A DNA stretch of 64,000 nt from Dehalococcoidia bacterium (GCA_021295965.1 JAGWBI010000003.1:115860-179859); one strand, 5' to 3'. Shown: positions 51,789 through 60,538, numbered from the stretch's first letter. The notes: generated by a model not told the origin, from the letters alone. Program-made: numbers and translations.

Positions 51789-52571
51789 TTAGACAGCGGA
51801 GGCCTTGTTCCTCAGGCGGGTGAACTCGGTGCGGAACCCTTCGGCCAGGGCGCGGCGATCGGTGCCGTGGAGGACGAAGCGGGCGCCCTGTTCGATCCAA
51901 TATTCGGATAGTTCGGGCGTCTGGTGGTGGACCAGGGTGGGCAGGCCGCGAGATTCGCACTTGTCGATGACGCTTTTGACGGTGGTCTTGTAGATTTCCT
52001 GGGCGTAGTCGTCGGGTACTCCCAGGGAGATGCTCATATCGTTGGGGCCGACGAAGATGGCATCGATGTGGGGAACGCTGATGATGGCGTCCAGGTTATC
52101 CACGGCGGCCTGGCTTTCGATGCCGATGATGCAGATATTGTCGCGGTTGCGGGCGGCGAGGTATTCCTCGCTGGCGCCACTGGGGAATTCTCCGGTGGCC
52201 AGGGCCTGCTCGGCGGCGGCTCCTTTGAGCGGTCGGAACTTGGCGGCTTTGACCACTTCGCGGACCTGATCTACGGTCTCGCAATAGGGAGCCAGAATGC
52301 CCTGGGCGCCGGCGTCGATGGCCATGGTCACGTAGTGGGAGTCTGGTATGGGAATACGGACGATAGGCACCACGCTGATGGTGCTGAACATGGTCAGGTA
52401 ATCGCCCAACTCGCCCCGGCTGCGAGGGCTGTGCTCGGTGTCAATGATGACGTAATCCAGACCCACACCGTCCAGTATGGGTATCCAGCGCGGGCTGCGG
52501 TTGATGCTGATCATGGTGCCGAAGATCCGGCCGCCCTGGCTAAGGGTATCCTTGAGGTCTGCGCCGCTCAT
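51789..52571 (-). CDS. HpcH/HpaI aldolase (class II 2-oxoacid aldolase)
   Basis: A 260-residue TIM-barrel aldolase related to HpaI (4-hydroxy-2-oxoheptanedioate aldolase) and rhamnonate aldolases. Evidence: GLDYVIIDTEHSPRSRGEL (metal/base region), VVPIVRIPIPDSHYVTMAIDAGAQGILAPYCETVDQVREVV, ICIIGIESQAAVDNLDAIISVPHIDAIFVGPNDMSISLG. It is the classical HpaI type, unlike the CitE-like run at 25-28.6 kb, and would release pyruvate from a 4-hydroxy-2-oxoacid. AAGGAG precedes ATG 52571. Confidence 0.87.
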   Translation of the reverse strand: MSGADLKDTLSQGGRIFGTMISINRSPRWIPILDGVGLDYVIIDTEHSPRSRGELGDYLTMFSTISVVPIVRIPIPDSHYVTMAIDAGAQGILAPYCETVDQVREVVKAAKFRPLKGAAAEQALATGEFPSGASEEYLAARNRDNICIIGIESQAAVDNLDAIISVPHIDAIFVGPNDMSISLGVPDDYAQEIYKTTVKSVIDKCESRGLPTLVHHQTPELSEYWIEQGARFVLHGTDRRALAEGFRTEFTRLRNKASAV

Positions 52572-52687
52572 GTGGGAATCGCTCCTTGAGGGGATGGTGC
52601 AAGGAGTATAGCACGGTGGAGTTGTCGGGAGCCGGAAGTGGGCGCGCTCGAGCAGCGGGTCCGGGAAACCGAGCGCGAGGCGGGCTG

Positions 52688-52696
52688 TGCTAAACT
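52688..52696 (+). promoter_or_regulatory. extended -10 promoter candidate (TGC-TAAACT) for rnd
   Basis: TG-C-TAAACT ends 10 bases before ATG 52707, implying an almost leaderless mRNA. The same TGCTAAACTG motif precedes the PurM-like gene at 5578. Its position inside the longer possible coding frame argues that the ATG, not the upstream GTG at 52638, is the true start. Confidence 0.4.
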
Positions 52697-52706
52697 GACC
52701 CGGACA

Positions 52707-53876
52707 ATGACGATTGGGCTAACGGGGGATCCGGGTAGTCGCCGGGGAAGTCGATTGCGAAATCAGTATCGCTATATCAACGAACAGGATGACTGGGAAG
52801 CGGTGGCGCGGGATCTGCGCCATGCCACCCGGTTGGCCCTGGACACGGAACGCAACGGTCGCTTTGCGTATCGGGAACGCATCTGTCTCATCCAAATATC
52901 AGACGGACGGAATACCTACCTGCTGGACCCTTTAGCCGTAAATGATCTTTCGGCGCTGGGCGCGATGCTAGCCGACGACGCAGTCGTCAAGGTCCTGCAT
53001 GGATGTGAAGAGGATATCCGGTTTTTTGACCGGGACTTCGGTTTCACGGTGAACAACCTTTTCGACACGGGGCTGGCGGCGCGGTTTTTGGGCGTGGGAA
53101 GACCCAACTTGGGAGCGGTGTTGGAAGAGTTTTGCGGCGTTGTAATCGCGAAGGACGCCCGGCTCCAGATGTCGCACTGGGGGTTGCGCCCGCTGTCGGG
53201 GCCAGCCTTGGATTACGCGGCGGGGGACGTGCATCACCTGCTTCCGCTGGCCGACGAACTGGAATATCAACTGGACGAGCTGGGTCGGGTTGAGTGGGTC
53301 AGGGAGGAGTGTTCCCGGATTGAAGCGTTGCGGCATCCTCCGGACGAGCCGTTGGAGACCGCGTTCCGACGAGTGAAGGGTTGGGAGGGGTTGAACCCGC
53401 GACAGACGACGGTATTGCAGGAACTCTATGCTTTTCGGGATGGAAAAGCGTGCGTGTGGGACGTGCCGCCCACGCTAGCGGCCAGCAACAACGACCTATT
53501 GGCGTTGGCTCAGGGCGGTGGGCAACCCCCGCGCGGCGTGGGCGGGATGCTGGCCAATCGGTGTTTCGGGGAATTGATGGAAGCTGTGGAAAGGGGGATG
53601 AGTAAATCGGAACTGCGGCGACCGGCTCGACCCCAACCCGCTCATGACGGTTGGACGCCAGAGCGACGGGAGCGGTTGAAGGCTCTGAAGCGATGGCGGA
53701 CGCAGATGTCCCAGGATTTAGGTTTGGCGGTGAGCCATATCTGGCCGACGGCCAGCCTGGAACGGATTGCGGTGCGTCCGGAGGACTTGGAGCGCGAACT
53801 CGCCGGAGGGGATGGGGAAGTGCGCCGATGGCAGCGGGCGGAGTTTGGAGAAGTGTTGATGCAGTTGATGGGGTAG
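52707..53876 (+). CDS. rnd: ribonuclease D-like 3'-5' exonuclease
   Basis: A 389-residue RNase D-type protein. Its DEDDy exonuclease motifs are visible: LALDTERN (D, E), VLHGCEEDIRFF (D), and DARLQMSHWGLRPLSGPALDYAAGDVHHLL (Y, D). An HRDC region follows (about 205-290, LNPRQTTVLQELYAFRDGKACVW). The C-terminal 90 residues (from about residue 300, PERRERLKALKRWRTQM) form a second HRDC-like helical segment. It trims tRNA and other structured RNA 3' ends. Start ATG 52707 is preferred over GTG 52638, which lies upstream of the likely promoter. Confidence 0.82.
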   Translation: MTIGLTGDPGSRRGSRLRNQYRYINEQDDWEAVARDLRHATRLALDTERNGRFAYRERICLIQISDGRNTYLLDPLAVNDLSALGAMLADDAVVKVLHGCEEDIRFFDRDFGFTVNNLFDTGLAARFLGVGRPNLGAVLEEFCGVVIAKDARLQMSHWGLRPLSGPALDYAAGDVHHLLPLADELEYQLDELGRVEWVREECSRIEALRHPPDEPLETAFRRVKGWEGLNPRQTTVLQELYAFRDGKACVWDVPPTLAASNNDLLALAQGGGQPPRGVGGMLANRCFGELMEAVERGMSKSELRRPARPQPAHDGWTPERRERLKALKRWRTQMSQDLGLAVSHIWPTASLERIAVRPEDLERELAGGDGEVRRWQRAEFGEVLMQLMG

Positions 53877-54026
53877 GTTGCACCAGGCCGATGCCGTCGC
53901 GTTGAAAGGACTGAATGGTCCAATGCGGAGGACAGAATTGCCCGACGGGTTGGGCGACCGCGGCATCGGTGTTCAGGCCGCCGGGTTCTCCATTGTTGGT
54001 GGCGGGGGCTGGTCAGGTCTGCAACT

Positions 54027-54332
54027 GTGGTCGGGGGCGACCATTTCCTTTACCTGTGGTTTGAAACCGCGGTTACCAAGCTTTATTGGGCGTTCGTGGT
54101 TCCGCTGGCCGCCACCTTTGATTGGGGGAGAAAGATGTTTGAGAAGGGCAAAGCCATACGCGAGGCGAAAAAGGCGGAGATTTTAGACAAGGCTCGCCTG
54201 AAAGCACTCCGAGAAGAGCGTCAGCGAATTAAGACCGAAATGGAACGGAACGGCATTCCCATAACGCCAGAGATCGAAGCGATTCTGTCAGGCGACGGCG
54301 AGTCCGACGGCTTGCCCTTCATCCTAGCGTGA
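54027..54332 (+). CDS. hypothetical coiled-coil protein, 65-101 residues
   Basis: Two starts are possible. GTG 54027 gives 101 residues, beginning with a hydrophobic segment (FLYLWFETAVTKLYWAFVVPLAATFDW). ATG 54135 has GGGGGAGAAAG directly before it and gives 65 residues, a charged helix (FEKGKAIREAKKAEILDKARLKALREERQRIKTEMERNG) then GIPITPEIEAILSGDGES. The hydrophobic N-terminus reads like a real membrane helix, so the longer form is not excluded. Function is unknown. It lies between the RNase D gene and the convergent peptidase gene. Confidence 0.5.
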   Translation: MVGGDHFLYLWFETAVTKLYWAFVVPLAATFDWGRKMFEKGKAIREAKKAEILDKARLKALREERQRIKTEMERNGIPITPEIEAILSGDGESDGLPFILA

Positions 54333-54340
54333 GGCAGCGC

Positions 54341-55423
54341 TCACGCGCCGTAGGCCAAGAGTTGCTCGCAGAAGCGGGCGGTGTTCATCAGGTCCGGGAT
54401 GACGACGTATTCGTCGATGGTGTGCATGAGGTTGGTGGACATGCCCACCACTACGCTTTCGATGCCGTTGAGACGGAAGACGTTGCCGTCGGTGCCGCCG
54501 CCGGAGGGCTGGATGTTGGGTTCCATGCCCATGTCGCGCATGACGCGGGTTACGAGCTGGGCGGTGGCCTCGTTGGGGTCGAGGCGGTACATCTGGAACA
54601 TCATTTCCAGGTTTTCGGTGATTTCGGCCTCGGTATAACGACCGCGGATGTTGCCGATGGAGTTGAGGAGCTGCATTCGGAGCAGTTCCAAGGACTCCAC
54701 GTTCATGCTGCGGAATTCGCCGGTGATGGACGCCTCGGAAGGGACCGCGTTGCGGACGGTGCCGCCGGTGATGGTGGCGACGTTGAAGGTGGTTTCCTCA
54801 TCGATACGGCCCTGGGGGAGGTCGGCGATGATGTCGCTGGCGATTTGGATGGCGGAGAGGCCTTTTTCGGGTTCGACGCCGGCGTGGGCGCCCCTACCGC
54901 GAATGTTTATGTCGAAGGCCATGTAGGTGGGGCTTCCGCCAGTGATGGTGTTGACGGGGCCGTTGCCGTCAAAGACGACCGCCTCGGTGGCGTTGATCAT
55001 GGAGAAGTCAAGATTGGACGCGCCGACCAGGCCGATTTCTTCGCCGCGGGTGAACACTACCTGGACCGGACGGCGGGGGCGTCCCTCTTCACGGACGGAT
55101 TCGAGAGCCTCCAGGATGGCGGCCACGCCGGCCTTGCAATCGCCGCCAAGAATGGTGTTGCGGTCGGAGGTGATGCGGTCGCCGGTGACCTGGGGCCTGA
55201 TGCTGCGGCCGGGGTCAACGGTATCCATGTGGGCGGAGAGCAGGAGGGGTTGGTCGCCGTCCTCGCGGGCGATGACGTTGCCGTGGTCGTCGCGGGCAAC
55301 CTGGAAACCGAGGTTGGCCAGGCGGTCGGACACCTGGAGGGCGACATCCCATTCCTCGCCGGAGGGGCTGTCGATACGTACCAAGTCGCAGAAATCGTTG
55401 ATCAATCTTTCCTGGTTGGGCAT
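54341..55423 (-). CDS. M20 family metallopeptidase (PepT-like)
   Basis: A 360-residue M20 peptidase. Zinc ligands and catalytic residues follow the family: H and D in LLLSAHMDTVDPG, D in ILGGDCKAGVAAIL, EE in VVFTRGEEIGLVG, D in AVVFDGNGPV, and H in STNLMHTIDEYV. The interspersed dimerisation domain is at about 165-270. The AHAGVEPEKGLSAIQIASDII text is as in PepT-type tripeptidases. ATG 55423 has GAGGTGTCC before it. It would cleave N-terminal residues from short peptides or related amides. Confidence 0.87.
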   Translation of the reverse strand: MPNQERLINDFCDLVRIDSPSGEEWDVALQVSDRLANLGFQVARDDHGNVIAREDGDQPLLLSAHMDTVDPGRSIRPQVTGDRITSDRNTILGGDCKAGVAAILEALESVREEGRPRRPVQVVFTRGEEIGLVGASNLDFSMINATEAVVFDGNGPVNTITGGSPTYMAFDINIRGRGAHAGVEPEKGLSAIQIASDIIADLPQGRIDEETTFNVATITGGTVRNAVPSEASITGEFRSMNVESLELLRMQLLNSIGNIRGRYTEAEITENLEMMFQMYRLDPNEATAQLVTRVMRDMGMEPNIQPSGGGTDGNVFRLNGIESVVVGMSTNLMHTIDEYVVIPDLMNTARFCEQLLAYGA

Positions 55424-55548
55424 GGGGACACCTCGGTGGTTGGGCAGTAGGGCCTTTCGATTATTCTAGTCATTCCGGACCCCGTATCTGGTACGGGGCA
55501 GGCATTGATCCGGACTCCAAAGCTTGGTCAGTGTGGCGACATCCCTGG

Positions 55549-55612
55549 TGCCTAACCGTTCCTGGATTCCGGCACGCCAAAGGCGCGTCTGCGACTTTGG
55601 CCGGAATGACGG
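55549..55612. repeat. CCGGAATGACGG repeat with nested GCACGCC palindrome
   Basis: GATTCCGG and CCGGAATGACGG arms are separated by ACGCCAAAGGCGCGTCTGCG, a palindrome related to the GCACGCCAGAGGCGTACCTG inside the 15771-15977 element. It looks like one repeat inserted in another. Confidence 0.65.
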
Positions 55613-55705
55613 ATATTGGCGGTTGCAGAGCAATAACCGAAAGGCCATGGGTTGGGCGGCGGTTCGGTTGCCTATTATAGCGCAGGTCACTAAAATCATT
55701 GCCCA

Positions 55706-56164
55706 ATGAGCGATATAGTGGACATACGCGCTGCCGGTACGTCGGACGGGGCGACCATTGCCGACTTCAACGCGGCTATGGCGCTGGAGTCGGAAGGGAT
55801 AACGTTGGATGGGGCGATTTTGCGGGCCGGAGTGGACGCGGCGCTGGCCGACGTTGGGAAGGCGTTTTACCTGCTGGCCGAAGTCGATGACGTTCCGGTG
55901 GGCCAATTGATGGTAACCACCGAGTGGAGCGACTGGCGGAACGGTTGGATCTGGTGGATACAGTCGGTGTACGTGGTTGAGGAGCGGCGCCGGCAGGGAG
56001 TATATCGCCGGCTGTACGGTCGATTGCTGGAGATGGCCGAAGAGCGGGGGGACGTCCGCGGGATGCGGCTGTACGTGATGCGAGAGAACCGGGTGGCGAA
56101 GCGGACCTATGAGGCCCTGGGGATGAGTCACTCGGAATATGACCTGTACGAGACCGAGTTTTAA
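55706..56164 (+). CDS. GNAT family N-acetyltransferase
   Basis: A 152-residue GNAT. The acetyl-CoA pyrophosphate loop is RRQGVYRRLYGRLLEMAEERG (motif A); VGQLMVTTEWSDWRNGWIWWIQSVYVVEE precedes it, and the C-terminal NRVAKRTYEALGMSHSEYDLYE is typical of motif B. The acceptor is unknown. The tetratricopeptide gene starts 12 bases after its stop, so the two may be co-transcribed. The upstream promoter region carries a repeat. Confidence 0.85.
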   Translation: MSDIVDIRAAGTSDGATIADFNAAMALESEGITLDGAILRAGVDAALADVGKAFYLLAEVDDVPVGQLMVTTEWSDWRNGWIWWIQSVYVVEERRRQGVYRRLYGRLLEMAEERGDVRGMRLYVMRENRVAKRTYEALGMSHSEYDLYETEF

Positions 56165-56176
56165 CGAGCGCAGGCC

Positions 56177-57232
56177 ATGACCACGGGCGGCGATTTACCA
56201 ACCGAGTTTCACTATACGGCGCGAGGGCAATTGGCGTTGCGGGCCGGACAGTTGAACGCGGCCATCGACGACTTCAACAATGCGCTGCAGATCAACGACG
56301 AGTTCGCGCCGGCGTATTACTATCGGGGGCTGGCGTTTCGGAACGGGGGCGATCTGAATAGGGCGATTGCCGACTACACCCGGGCCATCGTCGCGGATCC
56401 GCAATATCCGGTGCCGTATTACGCTCGAGGCGTGGTGCGCCGCCACTTGGGATTCTACGAAGACGCTATCGCCGACTATACCTCGGCAATCGATCTGGAG
56501 CCGGACGACGCGGACTACTATTATGCCAGAGGGGTGGCTCGAATATCGCTGGGCAGGTATGACGAAGCCATCGCTGATTTTCTGGGTTGCATACGCATCA
56601 ACCCGGAACACGCCAACGCGCAGTACAACCTGGGCATCGCGTACCGAGATACTGGAGACCGGGATACGGCGTTAGCCTACTACAACACCGCGATCGGAAT
56701 TCGGCCAGCGGAGCCGGACTATCGCTACGCCCGAGGGAACCTTTACAGCGACCGGCGGGAATACGATGCCGCCATTGCCGATTATGACGCGGCAATCGCA
56801 ATAGTGCCGACGTTCGCCAACGCTTTGTACAACCGCGGAATAGCCAAGCGGAACCGAGGCGAACCGCAGGACGCCATAGCTGACTTTGATGCCGCGCAAT
56901 CCTGCGGCATGGACACGGCGACCTTGTACCACAACCGCGGCGTGGCGAAGGCGGATCTTGGCGAACACGAAGCCGCCATGGCGGAGTACGAACAGGCGCT
57001 GCAACGGGACGCGACACTAGCGGGTATCTGGTTGTCGGTCGGGAACTCGCATGCGCTTTTGGAAAACTATCAGGAAGCAGTGGCGGCTTTTACCAGGGCG
57101 TTGGAGTTGAACGACAATCTGGCCGACGCTTACGGGAGTCGAGGTTTGGCGAACCGAGCGCTGGGCGATGAGCAAGCGGCGGCGGCGGATTTGGAGGAGT
57201 TCGCCCGGCGCAGTGGCGGTTCTGCGCCATGA
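56177..57232 (+). CDS. TPR repeat protein
   Basis: A 351-residue protein consisting of about nine tetratricopeptide repeats of 34 residues. Clear units include LNAAIDDFNNALQINDEFAPAYYYRGLAFRNGG, LNRAIADYTRAIVADPQYPVPYYARG, and YDAAIADYDAAIAIVPTFANALYNRG. It has no signal peptide or enzymatic domain and is likely a scaffold. The stop overlaps the ATG of the next gene (ATGA), so it is coupled to the hot-dog protein, an unusual pairing. Confidence 0.85.
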   Translation: MTTGGDLPTEFHYTARGQLALRAGQLNAAIDDFNNALQINDEFAPAYYYRGLAFRNGGDLNRAIADYTRAIVADPQYPVPYYARGVVRRHLGFYEDAIADYTSAIDLEPDDADYYYARGVARISLGRYDEAIADFLGCIRINPEHANAQYNLGIAYRDTGDRDTALAYYNTAIGIRPAEPDYRYARGNLYSDRREYDAAIADYDAAIAIVPTFANALYNRGIAKRNRGEPQDAIADFDAAQSCGMDTATLYHNRGVAKADLGEHEAAMAEYEQALQRDATLAGIWLSVGNSHALLENYQEAVAAFTRALELNDNLADAYGSRGLANRALGDEQAAAADLEEFARRSGGSAP

Positions 57233-58083
57233 CCGATGCGGCAACCCTGATCGGCTTACAGGTCGGCGACCAACTTGGTCATCTGGAATATGTGGTCAAT
57301 GAGGTGACGCAGGCGGGATACCGAGCGTTTGTGGGCAGTGGGGGATATTTCCCCAATTTGCTGGCCGATGACTGCCGCGCTTTGCTGCTGCAAAGGTGCG
57401 GGCCGCTGCCCTTGACCACCTCCCGGCGCCGTTTGGAATTCTTGCGTCCACCGATCCCTGGGCGGAGGGTACAGGTGGTCGGGTGGCTGCGCGAGACAAG
57501 TGGTTTGGATACCATGCCCCGGCTGCGAGTTGCCGCCTTTGCGGTGGATGAGATCGGCACTGAGATAATGCGCTCGGAAGCCGTATTTAGCGTTCGGGAG
57601 CGTCCTAAATCCGCATTGGCCGGCAGCGGATCACTCACGAACCAACCGGTGAATTCAGGGAAGTCGCCGGCGGAATACGACGGCTTGGCCGGCGTCGGTG
57701 TCGGAGACACGCTAAGGCTGGGGACGCTGGTTCTACCGGGGGGAAACACTCTAACGCGCGGGCAACAGCTGGGAAATGAACTGGCCGGGCTGGACTTGAA
57801 CGACGGCGGAAACGATTTGTCTCCTCTGGTTGTTGGTTGGCTGGAAGCCGGCATAGGTCGTTGGTTTGGAGATGATTTTCGGTGGGGCGGGCAGATGTCG
57901 TTGCGGTTACGTCGCCCGTTGAACATAGGGGAAGTCATTACGGGCGAAGCGTTGGTCACCTGGCGCAATGTCGAGGCTGGAGCGGTGGACTGGCAACTCA
58001 GGATCAACGTGTATAACCAACTCAACCGCCCCGCCATATTGGGAGATGTGACCGTCACGACACCGAGCGCGCGCCGGCTCTGA
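57229..58083 (+). CDS. hot-dog fold (MaoC-like dehydratase) protein
   Basis: A 284-residue protein with two hot-dog-like halves. The N-terminal half covers residues about 5-120 (VGDQLGHLEYVVNEVTQAGYRAFVGSGG, SRRRLEFLRPPIPGRRVQVVGWLRETSG). A second covers about 155-280 (YDGLAGVGVGDTLRLGTLVLPGGNTLTRGQQLGNELAGLD, GQMSLRLRRPLNIGEVITGEALVTWRNVEAG). The pattern matches MaoC/acyl-thioester dehydratase domains without a clear catalytic Asp-His pair. Likely substrates are acyl-CoA or acyl-carrier thioesters. It is coupled to the upstream TPR gene. Confidence 0.65.
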   Translation: MTDAATLIGLQVGDQLGHLEYVVNEVTQAGYRAFVGSGGYFPNLLADDCRALLLQRCGPLPLTTSRRRLEFLRPPIPGRRVQVVGWLRETSGLDTMPRLRVAAFAVDEIGTEIMRSEAVFSVRERPKSALAGSGSLTNQPVNSGKSPAEYDGLAGVGVGDTLRLGTLVLPGGNTLTRGQQLGNELAGLDLNDGGNDLSPLVVGWLEAGIGRWFGDDFRWGGQMSLRLRRPLNIGEVITGEALVTWRNVEAGAVDWQLRINVYNQLNRPAILGDVTVTTPSARRL

Positions 58084-58121
58084 TACCATGCCTTGCCATA
58101 CGGCGATAGGTGGAGGAACCC

Positions 58122-58871
58122 ATGCAGCAGACCCCGGCACCGACGAAAGCGATGCCCGAGAATTGGCGAACGGGACTGGCCATCGTGGCGCATCCCGATG
58201 ACTTGGAATATGGAGCAGCGGCGGCGATAGCCAAGTGGACGGCGCAGGGGAAAAAGATCGACTACGTGATGGTGAGCAAGGGGGAGGCCGGCATCGACGG
58301 AATGGAGCCATCAGAAGTCGGGCGGCTGAGATCACGCGAAGAGATCAACGCAGCCAGGGTAGTGGGCGTGGAAACGGTGGAGTTCCTAGACCACGTGGAC
58401 GGGGTGATTGAGTATGGGCCGAGGCTAAGGCGGGATTTGAGTCGGGCGATACGGCGACATCGCCCGGACGTGGTCATGACCATCAATCATCATTTGCAGT
58501 TTTTCAGCGGGCATCTGAACATGGCGGACCATCGCTGGGTGGGACTGGCCGTGTTCGACGCGGCGAGGGACGCCGGGAATCGGTGGATTTTCCCGGAACT
58601 GTTGGAAGAAGGGCTGGAGCCCTGGAACGAAGTGCGTTTCGTGGCGGTGTTTGGCTCGACGATTCCGACTCACGTGGTGGACGTTTCGGAACACTGGGAA
58701 ACCGGGTTGGCTTCGCTGCGCGAGCACAAGGTCTATCTGGAGAGTCTGGGCGACGTGGGCAACAGCCCGTTTGAGTTTCTGACGGCACACGCCCGGGAGG
58801 CGGGGGCGGCCTTCGGGTGTCGATACGCCTCTTACGCGGAGTTGGTGCTAATAAACGAACCATTTGCCTGA
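58122..58871 (+). CDS. PIG-L family deacetylase
   Basis: A 249-residue zinc deacetylase. H24-P25-D26-D27 in VAHPDDLEYG and H137 in NMADHRWVG are the metal and catalytic sites, as in MshB/LmbE-type enzymes that N-deacetylate sugars such as GlcNAc derivatives. ATG 58122 is chosen since GGAGGAACCC is immediately upstream; GTG 58110 is the alternative. It follows the hot-dog gene by 38 bases. Confidence 0.87.
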   Translation: MQQTPAPTKAMPENWRTGLAIVAHPDDLEYGAAAAIAKWTAQGKKIDYVMVSKGEAGIDGMEPSEVGRLRSREEINAARVVGVETVEFLDHVDGVIEYGPRLRRDLSRAIRRHRPDVVMTINHHLQFFSGHLNMADHRWVGLAVFDAARDAGNRWIFPELLEEGLEPWNEVRFVAVFGSTIPTHVVDVSEHWETGLASLREHKVYLESLGDVGNSPFEFLTAHAREAGAAFGCRYASYAELVLINEPFA

Positions 58872-58936
58872 GCTGAGCGTGATCCGGGGCGGCTGTTTGC
58901 GACAACAATGAAACACATCAGGAAGCGGGAGGAACC

Positions 58937-59590
58937 ATGGCCGGTTTCAGCGAGGAACTGAGACAGGAAGCGGAACCGATCTGGAAGGCGATTTTTGCCC
59001 ATCCATTTTTGAAGGAAATCAAGGAGGGGACGCTGCCGCTGGAAACGTTTCAATACTACCTGGGGCAGGACTACCACTACCTGGAAGGTTTCGGACGGGG
59101 AGTGGCAATGGCGCTGGCCAAGGCTCCGGATTCGGAACTGTTGCAGGATTTGGCGCACCGGGTGATGACACCGGTGGAACGCCCGTTGCATCACCGGTTG
59201 ATTGAGGCGGCGGGATTGACAATGGACGACGTCGAAAGGGCGCCCAGGTCGCCGACGAATACGGCTTATGTCAACCATATGCTGACCACAGCGGCGATGT
59301 ATGGCCTGGGGCCGACGGCGGCGGCGTTGTTGCCCTGCCCCTGGACGTACCACCTGCTGAAAGACGAAGTGGGACAGTCGGAACACCCACTCTACGGGCA
59401 GTGGACGCGGTTTTACGTGGAGGGGTTCTTGCAGTCCAGCGTCAATGCCTGGACGGGGTTCGTGGACGAGATGGCGCAGCGCGTGGGTGAGCAGGAACGA
59501 GAGGCAATGCGGTACGCCTTTATGGCCAGCAGCCGGTACGAGTACATGTTCTGGGACGCTGCATACCGACGGGAGGATTGGCCGGTTTAG
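58937..59590 (+). CDS. tenA: TenA family protein (thiaminase II-like)
   Basis: A 217-residue all-helical TenA protein. The catalytic cysteine is C134 in ALLPCPWTYHLL; D45 in YLGQDYHYLEGF and the C-terminal YEYMFWDAAY supply other active-site residues. TenA hydrolyses aminopyrimidine derivatives in thiamin salvage, which fits the several TPP enzymes in the window. GGGAGGAACC precedes the ATG. A repeat separates it from the next gene. Confidence 0.88.
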   Translation: MAGFSEELRQEAEPIWKAIFAHPFLKEIKEGTLPLETFQYYLGQDYHYLEGFGRGVAMALAKAPDSELLQDLAHRVMTPVERPLHHRLIEAAGLTMDDVERAPRSPTNTAYVNHMLTTAAMYGLGPTAAALLPCPWTYHLLKDEVGQSEHPLYGQWTRFYVEGFLQSSVNAWTGFVDEMAQRVGEQEREAMRYAFMASSRYEYMFWDAAYRREDWPV

Positions 59591-59605
59591 CGACCGGGAA
59601 CCCGG

Positions 59606-59634
59606 GTAGGGGCAGGTTTCAAACCTGCCCCTAC
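59606..59634. repeat. GTAGGGGCAGGTTT / AAACCTGCCCCTAC palindrome
   Basis: A perfect 14-base arm palindrome with a one-base loop sits between the tenA gene and the hydrolase gene. It is a relative of the GGGGCGAAT and GGGCGACCC families. Confidence 0.85.
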
Positions 59635-59669
59635 ATTGCCGCGCACAAAATAATCGGAGGAGTCTGGAT

Positions 59670-60467
59670 ATGCCATACGCGGAGATCAATGGGACGCAGA
59701 TGTTCTACGAGAGCCATGGTGATGGACCAGCTGTCGTGTTTGCCCACGGGAGGGGCGGGAATCATCTGAGCTGGTGGCAACAGGTCGCTGCGTTCCAGGG
59801 CAACTACCGTTGCATCACCTTCGACCATCGGGGCTGGGGACTAACGGCGGGGACGGGTGGGCAGCCCGAGCCGGCGACGTTCGTGGCCGACCTGGAGGCT
59901 CTGCTGGACCATTTGGAGATCGGCCGGGCGGTCCTGGTGGCGCAGTCCATGGGAGGGGTCACCTGCCTGGGGTTCGCTCTGGCGCATCCGGAACGGGTGG
60001 CGGGTTTGGTGCTGGGGGATACGACCGGCGGAATCGGCGAGGAATCGGTTATATCGCTGCTGACGGACGTGCATCCGCCGGAGGACCCGCTGCGGCGGGC
60101 GCTGAGCGACGGGTTCATAGCAGGGCAACCGGAATTGACTTTCCTATTCGGGTCGATAGGCCGCATCAATCCGGCGATGCCGGTCAGCGTAGTGTCCGGG
60201 TTGTTCAGGAACCCGGCCGGGCCGAAGGCAGCGGATTTGGCCAGACTGGACGTTCCCACGTTGTTCGTCGTGGGTGAAGAGGATTTGATATTCCCGGTGC
60301 GGGTAATCGAGGCGGCGCATCGCCTGATACCGGGGAGCCGGTTCGAGGTGGTGCCGGGAGCGGCGCATTCGACGCATTTTGAGCAGGCCGGAGTGTTCAA
60401 TGGCCTGTTGGCGGGGTTTTTGGCCGAGGTCGGGATGAGCGCGGTGGCGGTGGCGGCAGATAATTAA
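59670..60467 (+). CDS. alpha/beta hydrolase
   Basis: A 265-residue alpha/beta hydrolase. Oxyanion-hole HGRGGNHLSWW, nucleophile elbow VAQSMGGVTCL, acid region VVGEEDLIFP and catalytic histidine in AAHSTHFE are all present, with a cap region in between (about 130-190). It is of the 3-oxoadipate enol-lactonase/haloperoxidase type. GGAGGAG stands before the ATG. Confidence 0.85.
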   Translation: MPYAEINGTQMFYESHGDGPAVVFAHGRGGNHLSWWQQVAAFQGNYRCITFDHRGWGLTAGTGGQPEPATFVADLEALLDHLEIGRAVLVAQSMGGVTCLGFALAHPERVAGLVLGDTTGGIGEESVISLLTDVHPPEDPLRRALSDGFIAGQPELTFLFGSIGRINPAMPVSVVSGLFRNPAGPKAADLARLDVPTLFVVGEEDLIFPVRVIEAAHRLIPGSRFEVVPGAAHSTHFEQAGVFNGLLAGFLAEVGMSAVAVAADN

Positions 60468-60485
60468 GGGGTGAGGGCGAAAAGC

Positions 60486-60513
60486 GTAGGGGCGAATGAT
60501 TATTCGCCCCTGC
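60486..60513. repeat. GGGGCGAAT palindrome
   Basis: Palindrome GTAGGGGCGAAT / ATTCGCCCCTGC in the convergent gap between the hydrolase gene and the hydroxyacid oxidase gene. Confidence 0.85.
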
Positions 60514-60538
60514 TATTCGGCGATCTATCGGCGCGCCG

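Noticed and set aside
54329-55450. 373-codon frame opposite the M20 peptidase
   Set aside because: Antisense shadow of a gene with complete zinc ligands.
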